Shown: positions 20,340-30,429 of the stretch, piece after piece
Layout: each line of letters starts with the position of its first letter
How positions within the stretch are numbered: the stretch's first letter is position 1
Assembly (NCBI GenBank): GCA_030220185.1
Contig: JASPKZ010007250.1
Location: 347,001 to 411,000, forward strand
Reading direction: 5' to 3'
Source: Diploptera punctata
Lineage: Eukaryota > Arthropoda > Insecta > Blattodea > Blaberidae
Length of the DNA stretch: 64,000 bases
Notes under the pieces: model-generated
The model's input: the letters and a program-made list of their open reading frames with translations, nothing else
Databases searched by the model: none
What the model was told of the DNA's origin: nothing
Translations under genes and position numbers: made by a program

Positions 20340-21515
20340 TTTTACACGCTTTATATTAGCTTGACTTGTATCTATCTATGTGACGGAATCTGTCAACGCA
20401 ATTTTCACCCACTTAAAATCATTGGATCGACTTGAAACTTTGTACACTTGTAAAGGACCCGTGACAATACAATAATTAAATTTTTTTTTTCTAAAATCCT
20501 GTCCAGAATCATCAGAAAATCAAAAACAGTGTCTTTGTATCTATGTAACGGAATCATTGAACACGATTTTCACCCACTTAGAAACATTGGATCGACTTGA
20601 AACTTTGTATTCTTATAAAGCACCCGTTACAATATAATAATATCATATTTATTTTCTAAAATCCTGGCCAGAATCATCAGAAAATAAAAAAGTGTCTTTG
20701 TATCTATGTAACGGAATCTTTGAACACGATTTTCACCCACTTCGAAACATTGGATCGACTTGAAACTTTGTATACTTGTAAAGGACCCGTGACAATACAA
20801 TATATTCATATTTGTTTCTAAAATCCTGGCCAGTATCATCAGAAAATAAAAAAAATGAAAACTAGTATAATAGGTTGCGGACTTGTCGACTTCTCAATCA
20901 ATCGTTGTAAGAGCTTAGTTGGTAGAGCGGTGAACTTTAGTGGTATATAATTTCAATAATCCATAGGTCGCTGGTTCAAATCCGGCTGGGAGTTTTTTTT
21001 TAGAAGAGTATTATTTTTAGCTCATACTATAATAGTATCGAATTTAAAGATATTTAATTTTTTATCTTATTCTGCATAATATATTAAAAATAAAAACTAA
21101 AAAATAAATAATAGTTTTAAAAAACTAAAACAACACGCTTTATTAGGAAACGGAACTAAAAAATTGAAAAATAATTTTAATTTCCAACACGCTTGAGATA
21201 AAATAAAGTGTTCAACAAAAAAATCATCTCCAACACATATAGAATAAAATTAGAGTTATCAACAAAAAGAAAATAATTTTACCATCAAAAGCGTGGGGTG
21301 ATTTTTATGATTTTTATATTTTCTTCTTAGAGAGCTTAATTTACCAATATCTGTTTATTATCAAATATATTAATTGATATAGAGCACCACACGCTTTTGA
21401 TGGTAAAATTATTTATCCCAAGCGTGTTGGAAATTAAAATTATTTTTCATTTCTTAGTTCGGTTTTCTAATTAAGCGTGTTGTTTTAGTTTTTTATAACT
21501 ATTATTTATTAAATT
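20340..21515 (+). mobile_element. tRNA-Tyr composite repeat, copy 3
   Basis: In tandem with copy 2. It has three leader units (ACGGAATC at 20383, 20548 and 20711), a decayed tRNA-Tyr-like sequence at 20905-20991 and a foldback to about 21511. The loop is in orientation B. The right arm has lost about 100 bp relative to copy 2 (TGGTAAAATTATTTATCCCA joins two distant parts). Confidence 0.85.
20905..20991 (+). tRNA. tRNA-Tyr-like, decayed
   Basis: AGCTTAGTTGGTAGAGCGG, an anticodon region reduced to CTTTAG, the intron-like TGGTATATAATTTCAATA and the T arm GCTGGTTCAAATCCGGC. No acceptor 5' strand is recognisable. Confidence 0.55.
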
Positions 21516-21642
21516 CAGTATTTCGAAGAAATTCAAGATACCAACTATGAAATACAGATGATAGTAACAACAATTTTAAACGATTATTATCTGATAAGAA
21601 TAACTTTGAAACCATAAACATGGAACATATTGATATTAAAAA

Positions 21643-21752
21643 AATAGTGCCGCCAGAAGGTTTGGGTCAGTTTAAAAATCCTGACCCCACCGGGACTCGA
21701 ACCCTCGACCTTCCGGCTTCTAGCCTTAACCACTACGCTACGGCGAGCCCCC
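21643..21752 (-). mobile_element. SINE family B, head only
   Basis: Only the tRNA-like head and the first 60 bases of the body are present (GGTCGAGGGTTCGAGTCCCG on the minus strand). It is 3' truncated. Confidence 0.75.
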
Positions 21753-21754
21753 AT

Positions 21755-22104
21755 AATCATTCATTCCGAGTATCCGTCCATGTCTTGTAGTGTAAAAAAG
21801 TTTGAGATCCAAATTTTAAATTCCACTGCCGACATTTCGTGTCACTGTTACTAGAATAACGTTTAGGTATCTACTGTTTTATTTTAACGAATTCAGAAGG
21901 AATCCTATTGATATTTTCCCCATTAAAATATATTTGAAGAAAATTTACAGATCTTCACCAACCCTATCCAGAATATTCCGAAAATTACCAAGGCTAAAAT
22001 TTATATGTAGGCCTACATACAACAAACTTCCCCTACTTTAAAAAAAAAATATTCTATATGCCCCGTCTGGTTCTGATAACAAAAACAAATTTATAAAAGA
22101 TATA
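21755..22104. other. Nothing recognised
   Basis: AT-rich DNA. Confidence 0.4.
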
Positions 22105-22515
22105 GCGGTGTAGGTGGGAGAATAACATTAACTATGATCTGAGGGGACTTGATTGTACGCCGTAGCCGAGTGGTTAAGGCAAGAAGCCTTGGCGCAGAGC
22201 TACGGGACCTGCGCTGGTTCGAGTCTCCATGGGGGAAGAAATTTTTCTCATGGAATTTCGGCCAGTATGGAACCGGTGCCCACCCAGCATCGTGAGGCAT
22301 TTGGGTAGCTACAATAAGTAGCAACTCGAGGTTGAGAAAACGAGCTATAACAGCTGGGAACCCGACATGCTGACTATATATCACCTCTACACTGTCTAGA
22401 TGATCGTTTACCTCTGTGATTAATGCATGTGGATGTGAGGCCAGCTGCCGGATGGTCAGTCATGGGCCTTCTAGGCCTGTCGCTCTTGGAGTTAGATTAT
22501 ACAGGGAATGATTGG
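22105..22515 (+). mobile_element. LINE family 1 fragment split by a SINE
   Basis: GTGGGAGAATAACATTAACT (from 22114) and TTAGATTATACAGGGAATGA (from 22494) are adjacent in intact family-1 copies. Here they are separated by SINE C at about 22138-22489. Only about 60 bp of LINE remain. Confidence 0.75.
22138..22489 (+). mobile_element. SINE family C, from a class II tRNA
   Basis: CCGTAGCCGAGTGGTTAAGG is an A-box region as in Leu/Ser tRNAs. An extra arm-like stretch of about 15 nt precedes GGTTCGAGTCTCC (B box), as expected for a long variable arm. The body contains GGAACCGGTGCCCACCCAGC and no coding frame. It is the only copy in the window. Confidence 0.65.
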
Positions 22516-22592
22516 CGCCCCAACCTCAGAAGTGGGTTACAAGTACGCCATGCCAGGAGAGAATGTCGAAAGACAACCTGGGGCATTTGAAA
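22516..22592 (+). mobile_element. 3' tail of SINE A' or E
   Basis: CGCCCCAACCTCAGAAGTGG, CATGCCAGGAGAGAATGTCG and CAACCTGGGGCATTTG match the last 75 bases of the SINE at 51549. Confidence 0.8.
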
Positions 22593-22599
22593 AAAAAAT

Positions 22600-22740
22600 A
22601 ATTTACAGTTACGCATGATTTGGCTTTCAATGCCGTCCAGGATATTTAAATAACACTAAAATGAGAAATTAGTGTTTTGACAATTAATATTATCATCCAT
22701 TTTGATTTGCTATTTTAAGAATTGGCATTTAATGAGTTAA
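22600..22740 (+). mobile_element. MITE-family relic
   Basis: TTACGCATGATTTGGC, CCGTCCAGGATATTTAAATA and GAGAAATTAGTGTTTTG match the right half of the piggyBac-type family. Terminal CCC/TTAA is lost. Confidence 0.45.
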
Positions 22741-22756
22741 ACACGAATGTGATTGA

Positions 22757-23368
22757 TTACAAATAGGAATGAGATGCACAAAGAAATTAAACATAGGCTC
22801 AATTCTGGAAATGCGTGCTATTATGCATTGCAGAGACTTTTGGTGTCCCAACTCCTTTCAAAAAGCGTTAAGCTGAAAATATGTAAAACTATTATTCTAC
22901 CAGTTATATTATATGGGTGCGAAACATGGACTCTTACTTTAAGGGAGGAAAGGAGATTACGAGTATTTGAGAATAAAGTTCTTAGGAAAATTTTTGGACC
23001 AAAGAGAGATGAACAGACAGGTGAATGGAGAAGACTACTTAACAATGAACTACATGGCCTTTATAGGAAGCCAGATATAATAAGAACAGTTAAGTCTCGT
23101 AGACTGCGATGGGCAGGACATGTTGCGCGTATGGGGAATGAAAGACGTGCATGGAAACTTCTTGTAGGAAAGCCAGAAGGAAAACGCCCAGTTGGTAGAC
23201 CAAGAATGAGGTGGGGAGAACAACATTAACTATGATTTGAGGGAAGTAGATTATACAGGGAATGATTGGAAAGCATTAGCTCAGGATAGGGATGTATGGA
23301 GAGCTTATGTCCGCGCGACCATGAACCTACGGGCTCGATAGTGCCAGTGAGTAAGTAAGTAAGTAAGT
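22757..23368 (+). mobile_element. LINE family 1 copy
   Basis: Frame 22753-23229 (158 aa) is open from TNRNEMHKEIKHRLNSGNA through RRLRWAGHVARMGNERRAW to GKRPVGRPRMRWG. One extra G then shifts the frame; the rest (NYDLREVDYTGNDW) is in the next frame. The end has GTGCCAGTGAGTAAGTAAG. It is 5' truncated downstream of the palm. No duplication was recognised. Confidence 0.9.
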
Positions 23369-23374
23369 TCAATT

Positions 23375-23470
23375 TTATTATTTTCTGAGCAATCCTCTAC
23401 CTCGCCAGGAATCGCACCTGGGATGCCGGAGTGAAAGGTCGGGGACTCATACGATCACACTACAGCGACT
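23375..23470 (-). mobile_element. Degenerate tRNA-like SINE relic
   Basis: The minus strand reads GTCGCTGTAGTGTGATCG and CCCAGGTGCGATTCCTGGCG, a B-box-like T arm. No body was recognised. Confidence 0.4.
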
Positions 23471-23609
23471 AAAATATGTTGCCATGTGTTCTTGTGAAAC
23501 TTCGCTGATGAAATGTTTTAAATGACAGATCTATTGTGATTAACGTTTGCGATAGAATCCTTACTGATAATGATGTTCCAACTATTTGTCTTAACGACTG
23601 ACGAAAGTA

Positions 23610-24287
23610 AGGGAAAAAAAATAGTTTAAAAAAACTAAAACAACACGCTTTATTAGAAAACCGAACTAAAAAATTAAAAATAATTTTAATTTCCAACACT
23701 CTTGGAATAAAATTGAAGTGTTCAACAAAAAAAATCATATCCAACACATCTAGAATAAAACTAGAGTTATCTACAAAAGAAATAATTGTACAATCAAAAG
23801 TGTGGGGTGCTCTATAGCAATTAATATATTTGATAATAAACACATATTGGTAAAAAGTAAAGTCTCTAAAAAGAAAACGTAAAAACCGTAGAAAGCAACA
23901 AACGCTTTTGATCGTAAAATTATTATTTTTTGTACATAACTCTAGTTTTATTCTGGATGTGTTAGAGATGATTTTTTCTTGACCACTTTAATTGTATTCC
24001 AAGAGTGTTGGAAAGTAAAATTATTTTTGATTTTTTAGTTCGATTTTCTAATAAAGCGTGTTGTTTTAGTTTCTTAAATTATTATTAATTTTTTATTTCT
24101 AGTTTTGATATTTTACAGAATAAGATAAAAATGTAAATATATTTAAATTCAATACTATTGTAGTATGAGCTAAAAGTATTACTCTTGTAAAAAGAATCCT
24201 TCGTGCTGGATTTGAACCAGCTACCTATGGATTACTGAAATTATATACCACTACAGTCCACCGCTCTACCAACTGAGCTTCCAGAGA
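23610..24287 (-). mobile_element. tRNA-Tyr composite repeat, copy 4
   Basis: Inverted. The foldback is at about 23615-24080, the spacer includes AGAATAAGATAAAAATGTAA, and the tRNA-like sequence is at 24197-24287. The leader units are missing and replaced by a GA-rich tract. Relative to its tRNA the loop is in orientation B. Direct repeats AAATGACAGATCTATTGT (23520-23537 and 24516-24533) bracket the whole. Confidence 0.8.
24197..24287 (-). tRNA. tRNA-Tyr(GTA)-like with intron
   Basis: It retains CTGTAG plus the 18-nt intron-like TGGTATATAATTTCAGTA, the D arm AGCTCAGTTGGTAGAGCGG and the T arm GCTGGTTCAAATCCAGC. The 3' acceptor strand reads ACGAAGGA. It does not pair with the 5' strand (CTCTGG), so it is unlikely to be functional. 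The B box is perfect. Confidence 0.6.
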
Positions 24288-24425
24288 AAGAGAGAGAGGG
24301 GGAGAGAAGGAACCAGAGACGTGGAGAGAGAGAGTGGAGAGGAGAGAGAGAGAGGAGGAGATGAGAGAGGAGAGAGGAGAGAGAGGAGAGAGAGAGGAGA
24401 GAGAGAGAGAGGAGAGTGACGAGAG

Positions 24426-24458
<33 letters not shown>

Positions 24459-24466
24459 GAGGGAGA

Positions 24467-24517
<51 letters not shown>
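24284..24517. repeat. GA-rich low-complexity tract
   Basis: About 230 bp of (GA)n with GGA and GTGA interruptions, ending in a pure (GA)n run. Frames here (RERERE or LSLSLS) are artefacts. Confidence 0.95.
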
Positions 24518-24519
<2 letters not shown>

Positions 24520-24595
24520 GACAGATCTATTGTAAAATAATGATTAATGATTGTGATAAAATTTTTCTTGGTAATTGAATTCCAATTCAGTATTT

Positions 24596-24790
24596 CCTTA
24601 ATATATGTTCCTTGCTTGTGGTCCGAGGGTCGCGGTTTATAATTCGGCGGGGTCGATAGATTTTTTTTTTGGAATGAAAAAATCCAAGGAGCAAGTCCTC
24701 CGGTATGGGTCCCGAGTCTGAACATTTTCAGGCTCGTAAAAGATCCTTAAGCCTCAATATAGAGGCCTCTAAGCAAAATTTACTGACCTT
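24596..24790 (+). mobile_element. SINE family D
   Basis: TTCCTTGCTTGTGGTCCGAG, GTCGCGGTTTATAATTCGG (B box), GGCGGGGTCGATAGATTTTT and AGGAGCAAGTCCTCCGG, then AGGCTCGTAAAAGATCCTTA. The 5' A box is lost. Confidence 0.7.
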
Positions 24791-24804
24791 ATCATCCTAG
24801 TATG

Positions 24805-25135
24805 TCCACCGCTGTGGTCTCGAGGTAGCGTGCTGCCTTGTCACGCAGCGGGCCCGGGTTCGATCCCCGGTCGGGGCAGTTTTTCTGAGTGAGGTTTTTA
24901 TCGGGGTTTTTCCTCACCTGTAAGAGAAATGTCAGGAAAACTTTAAGACCCAAACGGTCCCCGAAATCATATGGCCGTCATCATCCTTACCATTATCATC
25001 ATCATCCTTCACCGGTGTGGAAAGCAACGGGAAGCTACCACACCTACAATTCCCTAGTAAAGCTGCAAGCATAGCATGAAAATGCTATGATTGTAGTGAA
25101 GGACCTGCCTTCGGGCAGAATTACTATGGATGGAT
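24805..25135 (+). mobile_element. SINE family A, full length
   Basis: Starts CCACCGCTGTGGTCTCGAGG, with B box GGTTCGATCCCCGG, and ends ACTATGGATGGAT. Nearly identical to the copies at 46910 and 48568, suggesting recent activity. Confidence 0.9.
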
Positions 25136-25339
25136 AATGAAATTAAAATTATATAAAATAAAGTAAGTAGCTTCCTAGATGATTATTTATAGAATGCTCT
25201 ATATAGTTGTTATGCAATTAATGTTTTCATTGTGTCGATTTAATATATTAGTTAATTTGTATTTAAATAATGATAGCGATCGACAGTCCCTGACATGACT
25301 GGGAAGTATCCATGCTCTAGTCATAGATATTGTGTAAGA

Positions 25340-25684
25340 TTCAAAGTTCTTAGGAAATTTTTTGGATCAAAGAGAGATGAACAGACAGGTGAATGGAGAA
25401 GACTGAGTGAACTACATGGTCTTTATAGGAAGTCAGATATAATAAGAAGAGTTTAGTCTTATAGACCTCGATTGGCGGGGCATGTGGCACGAATGGGGGA
25501 TGAAAGACGTGCATGGAAGCTTCTTGTAGAAAAACCAGAGGGAAAACGCCCAGTTGGTGGACCAAGAATGAGGTGGGAGAATAACATTAACTATGATTTG
25601 AGGAAATATGATACAGGGGATGATTGGAAAACATTATCTCAGGATAGGGATGTATGGATCGGTAGTGCCAATGAGTTAGTTAGT
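25340..25684 (+). mobile_element. LINE family 1 copy
   Basis: Begins TTCAAAGTTCTTAGGAAAT and runs to the GTGCCAATGAGTTAGTTAG tail. Frame 25472-25708 covers GHVARMGDERRAW, KPEGKRPVGGPRMRWENN and then drifts. Stops and a small deletion near the end make it dead. Confidence 0.85.
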
Positions 25685-25689
25685 TCATG

Positions 25690-26545
25690 TATAAATATAT
25701 TAATATAAAAAATAGTAGTTAAAATTGGGAACTAAAATGAGAGGGGGCATTGGAATACCCAGAAACGTTTATCTTAGAAATGTGGGGCACGAAAATGGGC
25801 CTCGTATACAGAACACGTACTGTTACAGTTGCTCCAAGGTTGCAAATCAGTGAATTTATTGCGATGAGAAGGGGGGAGGCACTCCCGTGGCCATGTGGAG
25901 TGAGGCCATTGATACAATACCACCTGCAAGGCTACTTAAGCACCAGAGATTATAGGCATTCTCTTACTTGGATTTCGCCGCATCAGTTGTGTACTAACAG
26001 CACATTTGACAGGTAATAGTAATCTTATTTTTATTTATCAATTAGGCAGTTATGGAGATAGCAGTAATTCCGTTTATTTACATTTTAAGTTTAATTGGTT
26101 TTTACAAGTTTCTTATTCAGTTTATTATTGTTGTAATTATATGTTCCCTATTTTTCGGAATGTAAAACAACACTAATTTTATGTGTTGACATTCAATTTG
26201 AGTGATCATATAGGCAGTGATTTATAAAATGGCGATTCTTCCAGTTACAGTATATAGATGCGAAACTAGGTCTCTTACTTTAAGAAAGGATACATTTAGA
26301 ATATATTCATTTATCATTACTTTAAGTATTATGTAGGCTATATTTATTTTATGTATCACAAAACACAAACTCACAAACAAACACACAGCACGATTTATTT
26401 ATGTAACATCTACACTTCACATACTGGAAATCTGTATGTATTATGCTTATTTATTTAATAAAGATTATATAGTAGTTAGGGACACAGAGCAGACCCGGGG
26501 ATAAGGGCATTATGCCCGAGGTAACCCGGGAAGTGGTGGTGGGGC
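25690..26545. other. Mostly unrecognised DNA
   Basis: At 26236-26290 a 55-bp piece resembles family 1 (ATTCTTCCAGTTACAGTATA, CGAAACTAGGTCTCTTACTT). The 88-residue frame at 25750-26016 has no recognised feature. Confidence 0.4.
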
Positions 26546-26551
26546 TCTAAA

Positions 26552-26640
26552 TAGAAAAAAATAGCCATGGTGTAAAGCCATGTGGGCTTCTCTTCCACTC
26601 ACCAGGACAATCATATGTTACATTTAAATACAATGTGAAT
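26552..26640 (-). mobile_element. LINE 3' UTR fragment, second type
   Basis: The minus strand reads CTGGTGAGTGGAAGAGAAGC then GGCTTTACACCATGGC. Related ends lie at 34.6, 43.8 and 61.5 kb, all followed by A/T-rich tails. No coding part remains. Confidence 0.55.
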
Positions 26641-26663
26641 TCCATGGAATCGAAACATTCTGA

Positions 26664-26666
<3 letters not shown>

Positions 26667-26744
<78 letters not shown>
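26667..26744. repeat. (AAT)n microsatellite
   Basis: About 26 uninterrupted units, followed at 26752-26800 by a 50-bp family-1 LINE fragment (ATACGAGAATTTGAGG). Confidence 0.95.
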
Positions 26745-26746
<2 letters not shown>

Positions 26747-26799
26747 GTAATGCACAAATACGAGAATTTGAGGATAAAGTGTTTAGGGACATTTTTGGG

Positions 26800-27240
26800 C
26801 TATTCTATGCCAGGATACCACATGTGAATATTCGATCGGAGAACAAGTGAGTGCGTCATGTTGGCCAATGATAAGACACGTTTCCGCTAGAGCCAGTTGC
26901 CAACATGTTTACTCACATGAAAGGGATTTCTATCCCAGGTGTCCATCTACAATAGTGGGCAAGTTTGTGTTAGATTAGACAAGTTAGGGTGAGCAAATAG
27001 GCGAGGTAATGTGCACCAGATTAGTTAGCGTTCATTTGTTTGTTAGCGCTTTTTTGTGATAAGTTGGCTACACTTTCTGAGCAATGACTAATGCATATTT
27101 TACATTGTAAATGTGTTGATTTTGGGTTACTTTGAGCTCAACTTCCCACTTCATTGTAAGGAATTTCTCATTTTAAAAAAATCAGCATATATATTTCTCT
27201 GATATAATTACTGCAACAATAAATTGGCGTTTTTCCGTTT
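26800..27240. other. Nothing recognised
   Basis: No ORF or repeat family. Confidence 0.4.
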
Positions 27241-27251
27241 TTATATTTGAA

Positions 27252-27494
27252 TTTTGAAATGAGATGCCTTCGGAGGACTGCAGGATACACACTACTAGAT
27301 CACAAAAAAATGAAGACATCTTAGAAGAATTACACATGGAACCTTTAGAAAACAAAATTTCTGATTATAAGTCAAGATGGATGCAACATGTTCATCGAAT
27401 GGAAGATCACAGGATATCCAAACAAATGTTAAGATATCAACCTGCAGGAAGAAGAAGACCAGGACGTCCACTCAAAATATTTCTGGATGGTGTT
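27252..27494 (+). pseudogene. LINE family 2 C-terminal fragment
   Basis: Frame 27264 onward gives TRSQKNEDILEELHMEPLEN, RWMQHVHRMEDHRISKQML and RRRPGRPLKIFLDG, an RTE-like C-terminus. At 27494 it fuses into a 5'-truncated SINE B, so residues after LDG in the frame come from the SINE. Confidence 0.75.
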
Positions 27495-27737
27495 TCAAGT
27501 CCCGTTGGGGTCAGGATTTTTAAACTGACCCAAACCCTCTGGCAGCACTATGGCCCTGGGGTCGACTCAGCCTCTAACGGAAATGAGTACCAGACGCTTG
27601 TTCTGGGGTAAAGGCGGCCGTCACGCAGGGCTGACAACCCGGCTGACATCAAGTGCCGATTGTCTAGAAAAAGTGGGAGCCTTAACCTCCTACTACCCCA
27701 AAGGCCTCCTGAGGCCTGTTGTGGGATCACTTTACCT
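27494..27737 (+). mobile_element. SINE family B, 5' truncated
   Basis: Starts inside the T arm (CAAGTCCCGTTGGGGTCAGG) and ends GGATCACTTTACC. The A box is missing, so it is unlikely to be transcribed on its own. Confidence 0.85.
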
Positions 27738-27756
27738 TTGACAACGGCTATCGCTT

Positions 27757-28011
27757 ATGAGAGGAACAAACGCTAAAGATGATTCTGTAAAATATGAATT
27801 AAAAAACTTAAAAAATGATGAAATGCAGCAAAAATACCAAATCAAAATTGCTAATAGATTTGAAGTACTGGAATTTTCAGATGGCAATGTGGCAAACGAA
27901 GAAGAAACTGATATAAATAAAGAATGGGAGGCTATAAGAGATACTATTAAATTGTCAGCATCAGAAAAGCATTGGTTGTTTAAAAAAGAGGCAAAACAAG
28001 AAATGGTTTGA
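27757..28011 (+). pseudogene. LINE linker upstream of RT
   Basis: An 84-residue frame with KYQIKIANRFEVLEF, NKEWEAIRDTIKLSA and KKEAKQEMV. In related LINEs this region continues as KKWFDEEC, and the next frame does read GMCRHCKEK after the shift. It joins endonuclease and RT domains and has no catalytic residues. Confidence 0.7.
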
Positions 28012-28017
28012 TGAGGA

Positions 28018-29064
28018 ATGTGCCGACATTGTAAAGAAAAGAAAGCTAGCAAAAATGAAATGGTTACACGAGCAAATGAGGTAAATTTAGAGCAATTGGG
28101 TAGTGTTAGACGGGAAACCACCAAGTTACTAAAGAGTAAGAAGAGGGAATATTTGAGAGAGAAGATTAATGATCTTGAAATGAATGCAAAAAATAGGAAC
28201 ATTAGAGAATTATATCAGGGAATTAGTATAGAGAAGAAAGGGTTTCAGGCTAGAACAAACATAATTCGGAATGAAAATGGGGATATGATTGCAGATTCCA
28301 AGAGTATATTAAATAGATGGAAAAGTTATTTTAATCAGCTATTAAATGTACATACAGAACAGGACATTGAGGAGGATAAGTTACAGACAGCAGAAATGCT
28401 AGTCGCAGAGCCAAGTGCATTAGAGGTTGAAATGGCAATTGAAAAATTGAAGATGTATAAAGCATCAGGTTCAGATGAGATCCCAGCAGAACTGATAAAA
28501 TCAGGGGGAGAAAAATTGATGGACAAGATACGCTGGTTGCTTAGTATGATTTGGGAAAAAGAAGCTCTTCCAGATGAATGGAAGGAATCAATTATCGTAC
28601 CAATTTATAAGAAAGGAGATAAAACTGATTGCAACAACTATAGGGGCATCTCATTACTTTCAACTTCGTACAAAATTCTAACAAATATATTAGTAAGCAG
28701 ACTTACTCCCTATATTGATGACATTCTAGGAGATCATCAATGTGCATTTAGAAGAAACAGGTCTACAACAGATCAGATTTTTAGTATAAGACAGATTTTA
28801 GAAAAGAAATGGGAATATAATGGTACTGTACATCAACTATATGTAGACTTCAAAAAAGCATATGATTCAATTAAGAGGGAGAAGTTATATAGTATCCTGC
28901 TGGAGTTCGGAATTCCTAAAAAGTTAGTTAGACTTATACGAATGTGTCTAAATGGCTCAACGAGTAGGGTGCGTGTAGGCAAACAGTTTTCAGACACTTT
29001 TGAAATCCAGAATGGGTTGAAGCAAGGAGATGCACTATTCCTCTACTATTTAATTTTGTACTAG
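28018..29064 (+). pseudogene. Reverse transcriptase domain, family 1 LINE
   Basis: A 348-residue frame. EMAIEKLKMYKASGSDEIP lies near 140-158 (RT motif 0/1), with IIVPIYKKGDKTDCNNYRGI near 190-210. QCAFRRNRSTTDQIF is near 241 (motif 2a). LYVDFKKAYDSI near 275 carries the first catalytic Asp. FEIQNGLKQGDA is near 328 (motif 4). A one-base deletion (GCACTATTCCTC where a sister copy has GCACTATCTCCTC) throws the frame before the YADD motif. That motif follows at 29133-29144 in another frame. The protein would polymerise cDNA at a nicked target in the nucleus if intact. The start codon is internal, not native. Confidence 0.92.
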
Positions 29065-29254
29065 AGCATGCCATTAAATCTTTAGAGAATGAGGAAGGCT
29101 TACAACTCAATGGTATTAATAAGCTGTTAGTTTATGCTGATGATGTAGTACTACTGGCCGATAGCGAGGAGATACTAAAGGCCAACACGCACACACTATT
29201 GAGTAACACTAAGAAATTAGGACTGGATAAGTAAATATCAGTAAAACTAAATAT

Positions 29255-29941
29255 ATGGTCACACGTAGAAATACATTATATAATGGAAATGGACAGCTAA
29301 TGACAAATGAGGGAAATTTTGAGGAATTGGCTGAATTCAAATACCTAGGAACAATAATCACAAATAGGAATGAGATGCACAAAGAAATTAAACATAGGCT
29401 CAATTCTGGAAATGCATGCTTTTATGCATTGCAGAGACTTTTGATGTCCCAACTCCTTTCAAAAAACGTTAAGCTGAAAATATATAAAACTATTATTCTA
29501 CCAGTTATATTATATGGGTGCGAAACATGGACTCTTACTTTAAGGGAGGAAAGGAGATTACGAGTATTTGAGAATAAAGTTCTTAGGAAAATTTTTGGAC
29601 CAAAGAGAGATGAAGAGACAGGTGAATGGAGAAGACTACATAACAATGAACTACATGGTCTTTATAGGAAGCCAGATATAATAAGAACAGTTAAGTCCCG
29701 TAGACTGCGATGGGCAGGACATGTTGCACGTATGGGGAATGAAAGGCGTGCATGGAAACTTCTTGTAGGAAAGCCAGAAGGAAAACGCCCAGTTGGTAGA
29801 CCAAGAATGAGGTGGGAGAACAACATTAACTATGATTTGAGGGAAGTAGATTATACAGGGAATGATTGGAAAGCATTAGCTCAAGATAGGGATGTATGGA
29901 GAGCTTATGTCCGTGCGGCCATGAACCTACGGGTTCGATAG
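29255..29941 (+). pseudogene. LINE family 1 C-terminal region
   Basis: A 228-residue frame from MVTRRNTLYNGNGQ to AAMNLRVR. It has EFKYLGTIITNRNE, ILPVILYGCETWTLTLREE, RKIFGPKRDEETGEWRRL, RRLRWAGHVARMGNERRAW and KPEGKRPVGRPRMRWENN. A one-base insertion near 29230 separates it from YADD. This is the best preserved C-terminus in the window and can serve as the family reference. Confidence 0.92.
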
Positions 29942-29964
29942 TGCCAGTGAGTAAGTAAGTTTCT

Positions 29965-30030
29965 CTTGAGGCCGAAACAGGTCAACAAATGACCTAAATT
30001 CGTGAATGTACTATGATGCTGATGATATTT
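29965..30030 (+). mobile_element. LINE family 3 3' end
   Basis: CTTGAGGCCGAAACAGGTC, AATGACCTAAATTCGTGAAT and GATGCTGATGATAT match the family-3 terminus (GACCGGAACAGGTC, then a GAT tail). Only the last 65 bp are present. Confidence 0.65.
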
Positions 30031-30129
30031 GAATTTATTTAGGTAGTGCATAATCCCCCATTTTTTATATCAAACAGAGACGAACACCAATTGGTTATCA
30101 GAATCATCCATATAATATTACCTTGATTT

Positions 30130-30410
30130 CAGCTCCATGATCTTCTGGTAAGAGCTTCTGGACAAGTTTGAGCTGCCGGTTTGATTCCCACTTAAACAAC
30201 AGGAATTTTCCCTTAAGCAAATTATTCTGTGGCCGCCCATGATCTTGAATTTAGATTAAGTTTATCTTTAACGACTCTCCAGTTATCAATTATCACCCAC
30301 TGTATCATCGGGGTAACGAAACTTTGTCTTCCATGCACCCAAATCTCAGAAGTAAGTTATAATAATTCCAATGCCAGGAGAAAATGATAGAAATGCCGTA
30401 AGTAAATATG
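30130..30410 (+). mobile_element. SINE family E
   Basis: A degenerate tRNA-like head (GGTTTGATTCCCAC) is followed by GAATTTTCCCTTAAGCAAAT and then the shared tail (CATCGGGGTAACG, CAAATCTCAGAAGTAAG, ATGCCAGGAGA). Same architecture as 43140-43445 on the minus strand. Confidence 0.65.
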
Positions 30411-30429
30411 GTGGCATTCGATTACTTCT

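Larger units (their letters stand above)
27745..29962 (+). mobile_element. LINE family 1, longest copy (2.2 kb)
   Basis: Covers the linker after the endonuclease, the whole reverse transcriptase and the C-terminus, ending in GTGCCAGTGAGTAAGTAAG. The apurinic-type endonuclease domain expected at the N-terminus is absent. One stop/frame change lies near 28010 and two single-base indels lie in the RT (near 29037 and 29230). Otherwise the coding sequence is intact, so this is a comparatively young copy. The clade is most like RTE: short 3' UTR, tandem-repeat tail and RWAGHV-R-type C-terminus. That assignment is from memory. Confidence 0.9.

Noticed and set aside
24225..24725. Frames rich in RE or LS dipeptides
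   Set aside because: They arise from the GA-rich low-complexity tract.
25750..26016. 88-residue frame as a host gene
   Set aside because: No recognisable domain, splice pattern or composition bias; length is within chance.
26547..26850. Poly-Asn and poly-Leu frames
   Set aside because: They come from the (AAT)n microsatellite. The same applies to frames at 6906, 38676, 38686, 43865 and 60971.
27548..27741. Small frames on both strands
   Set aside because: They lie wholly in SINE B.
28335..28526. Minus-strand frame inside the RT
   Set aside because: Shadow of the LINE reverse transcriptase. The same holds for antisense frames at 22821, 29422, 35046 and 62890.
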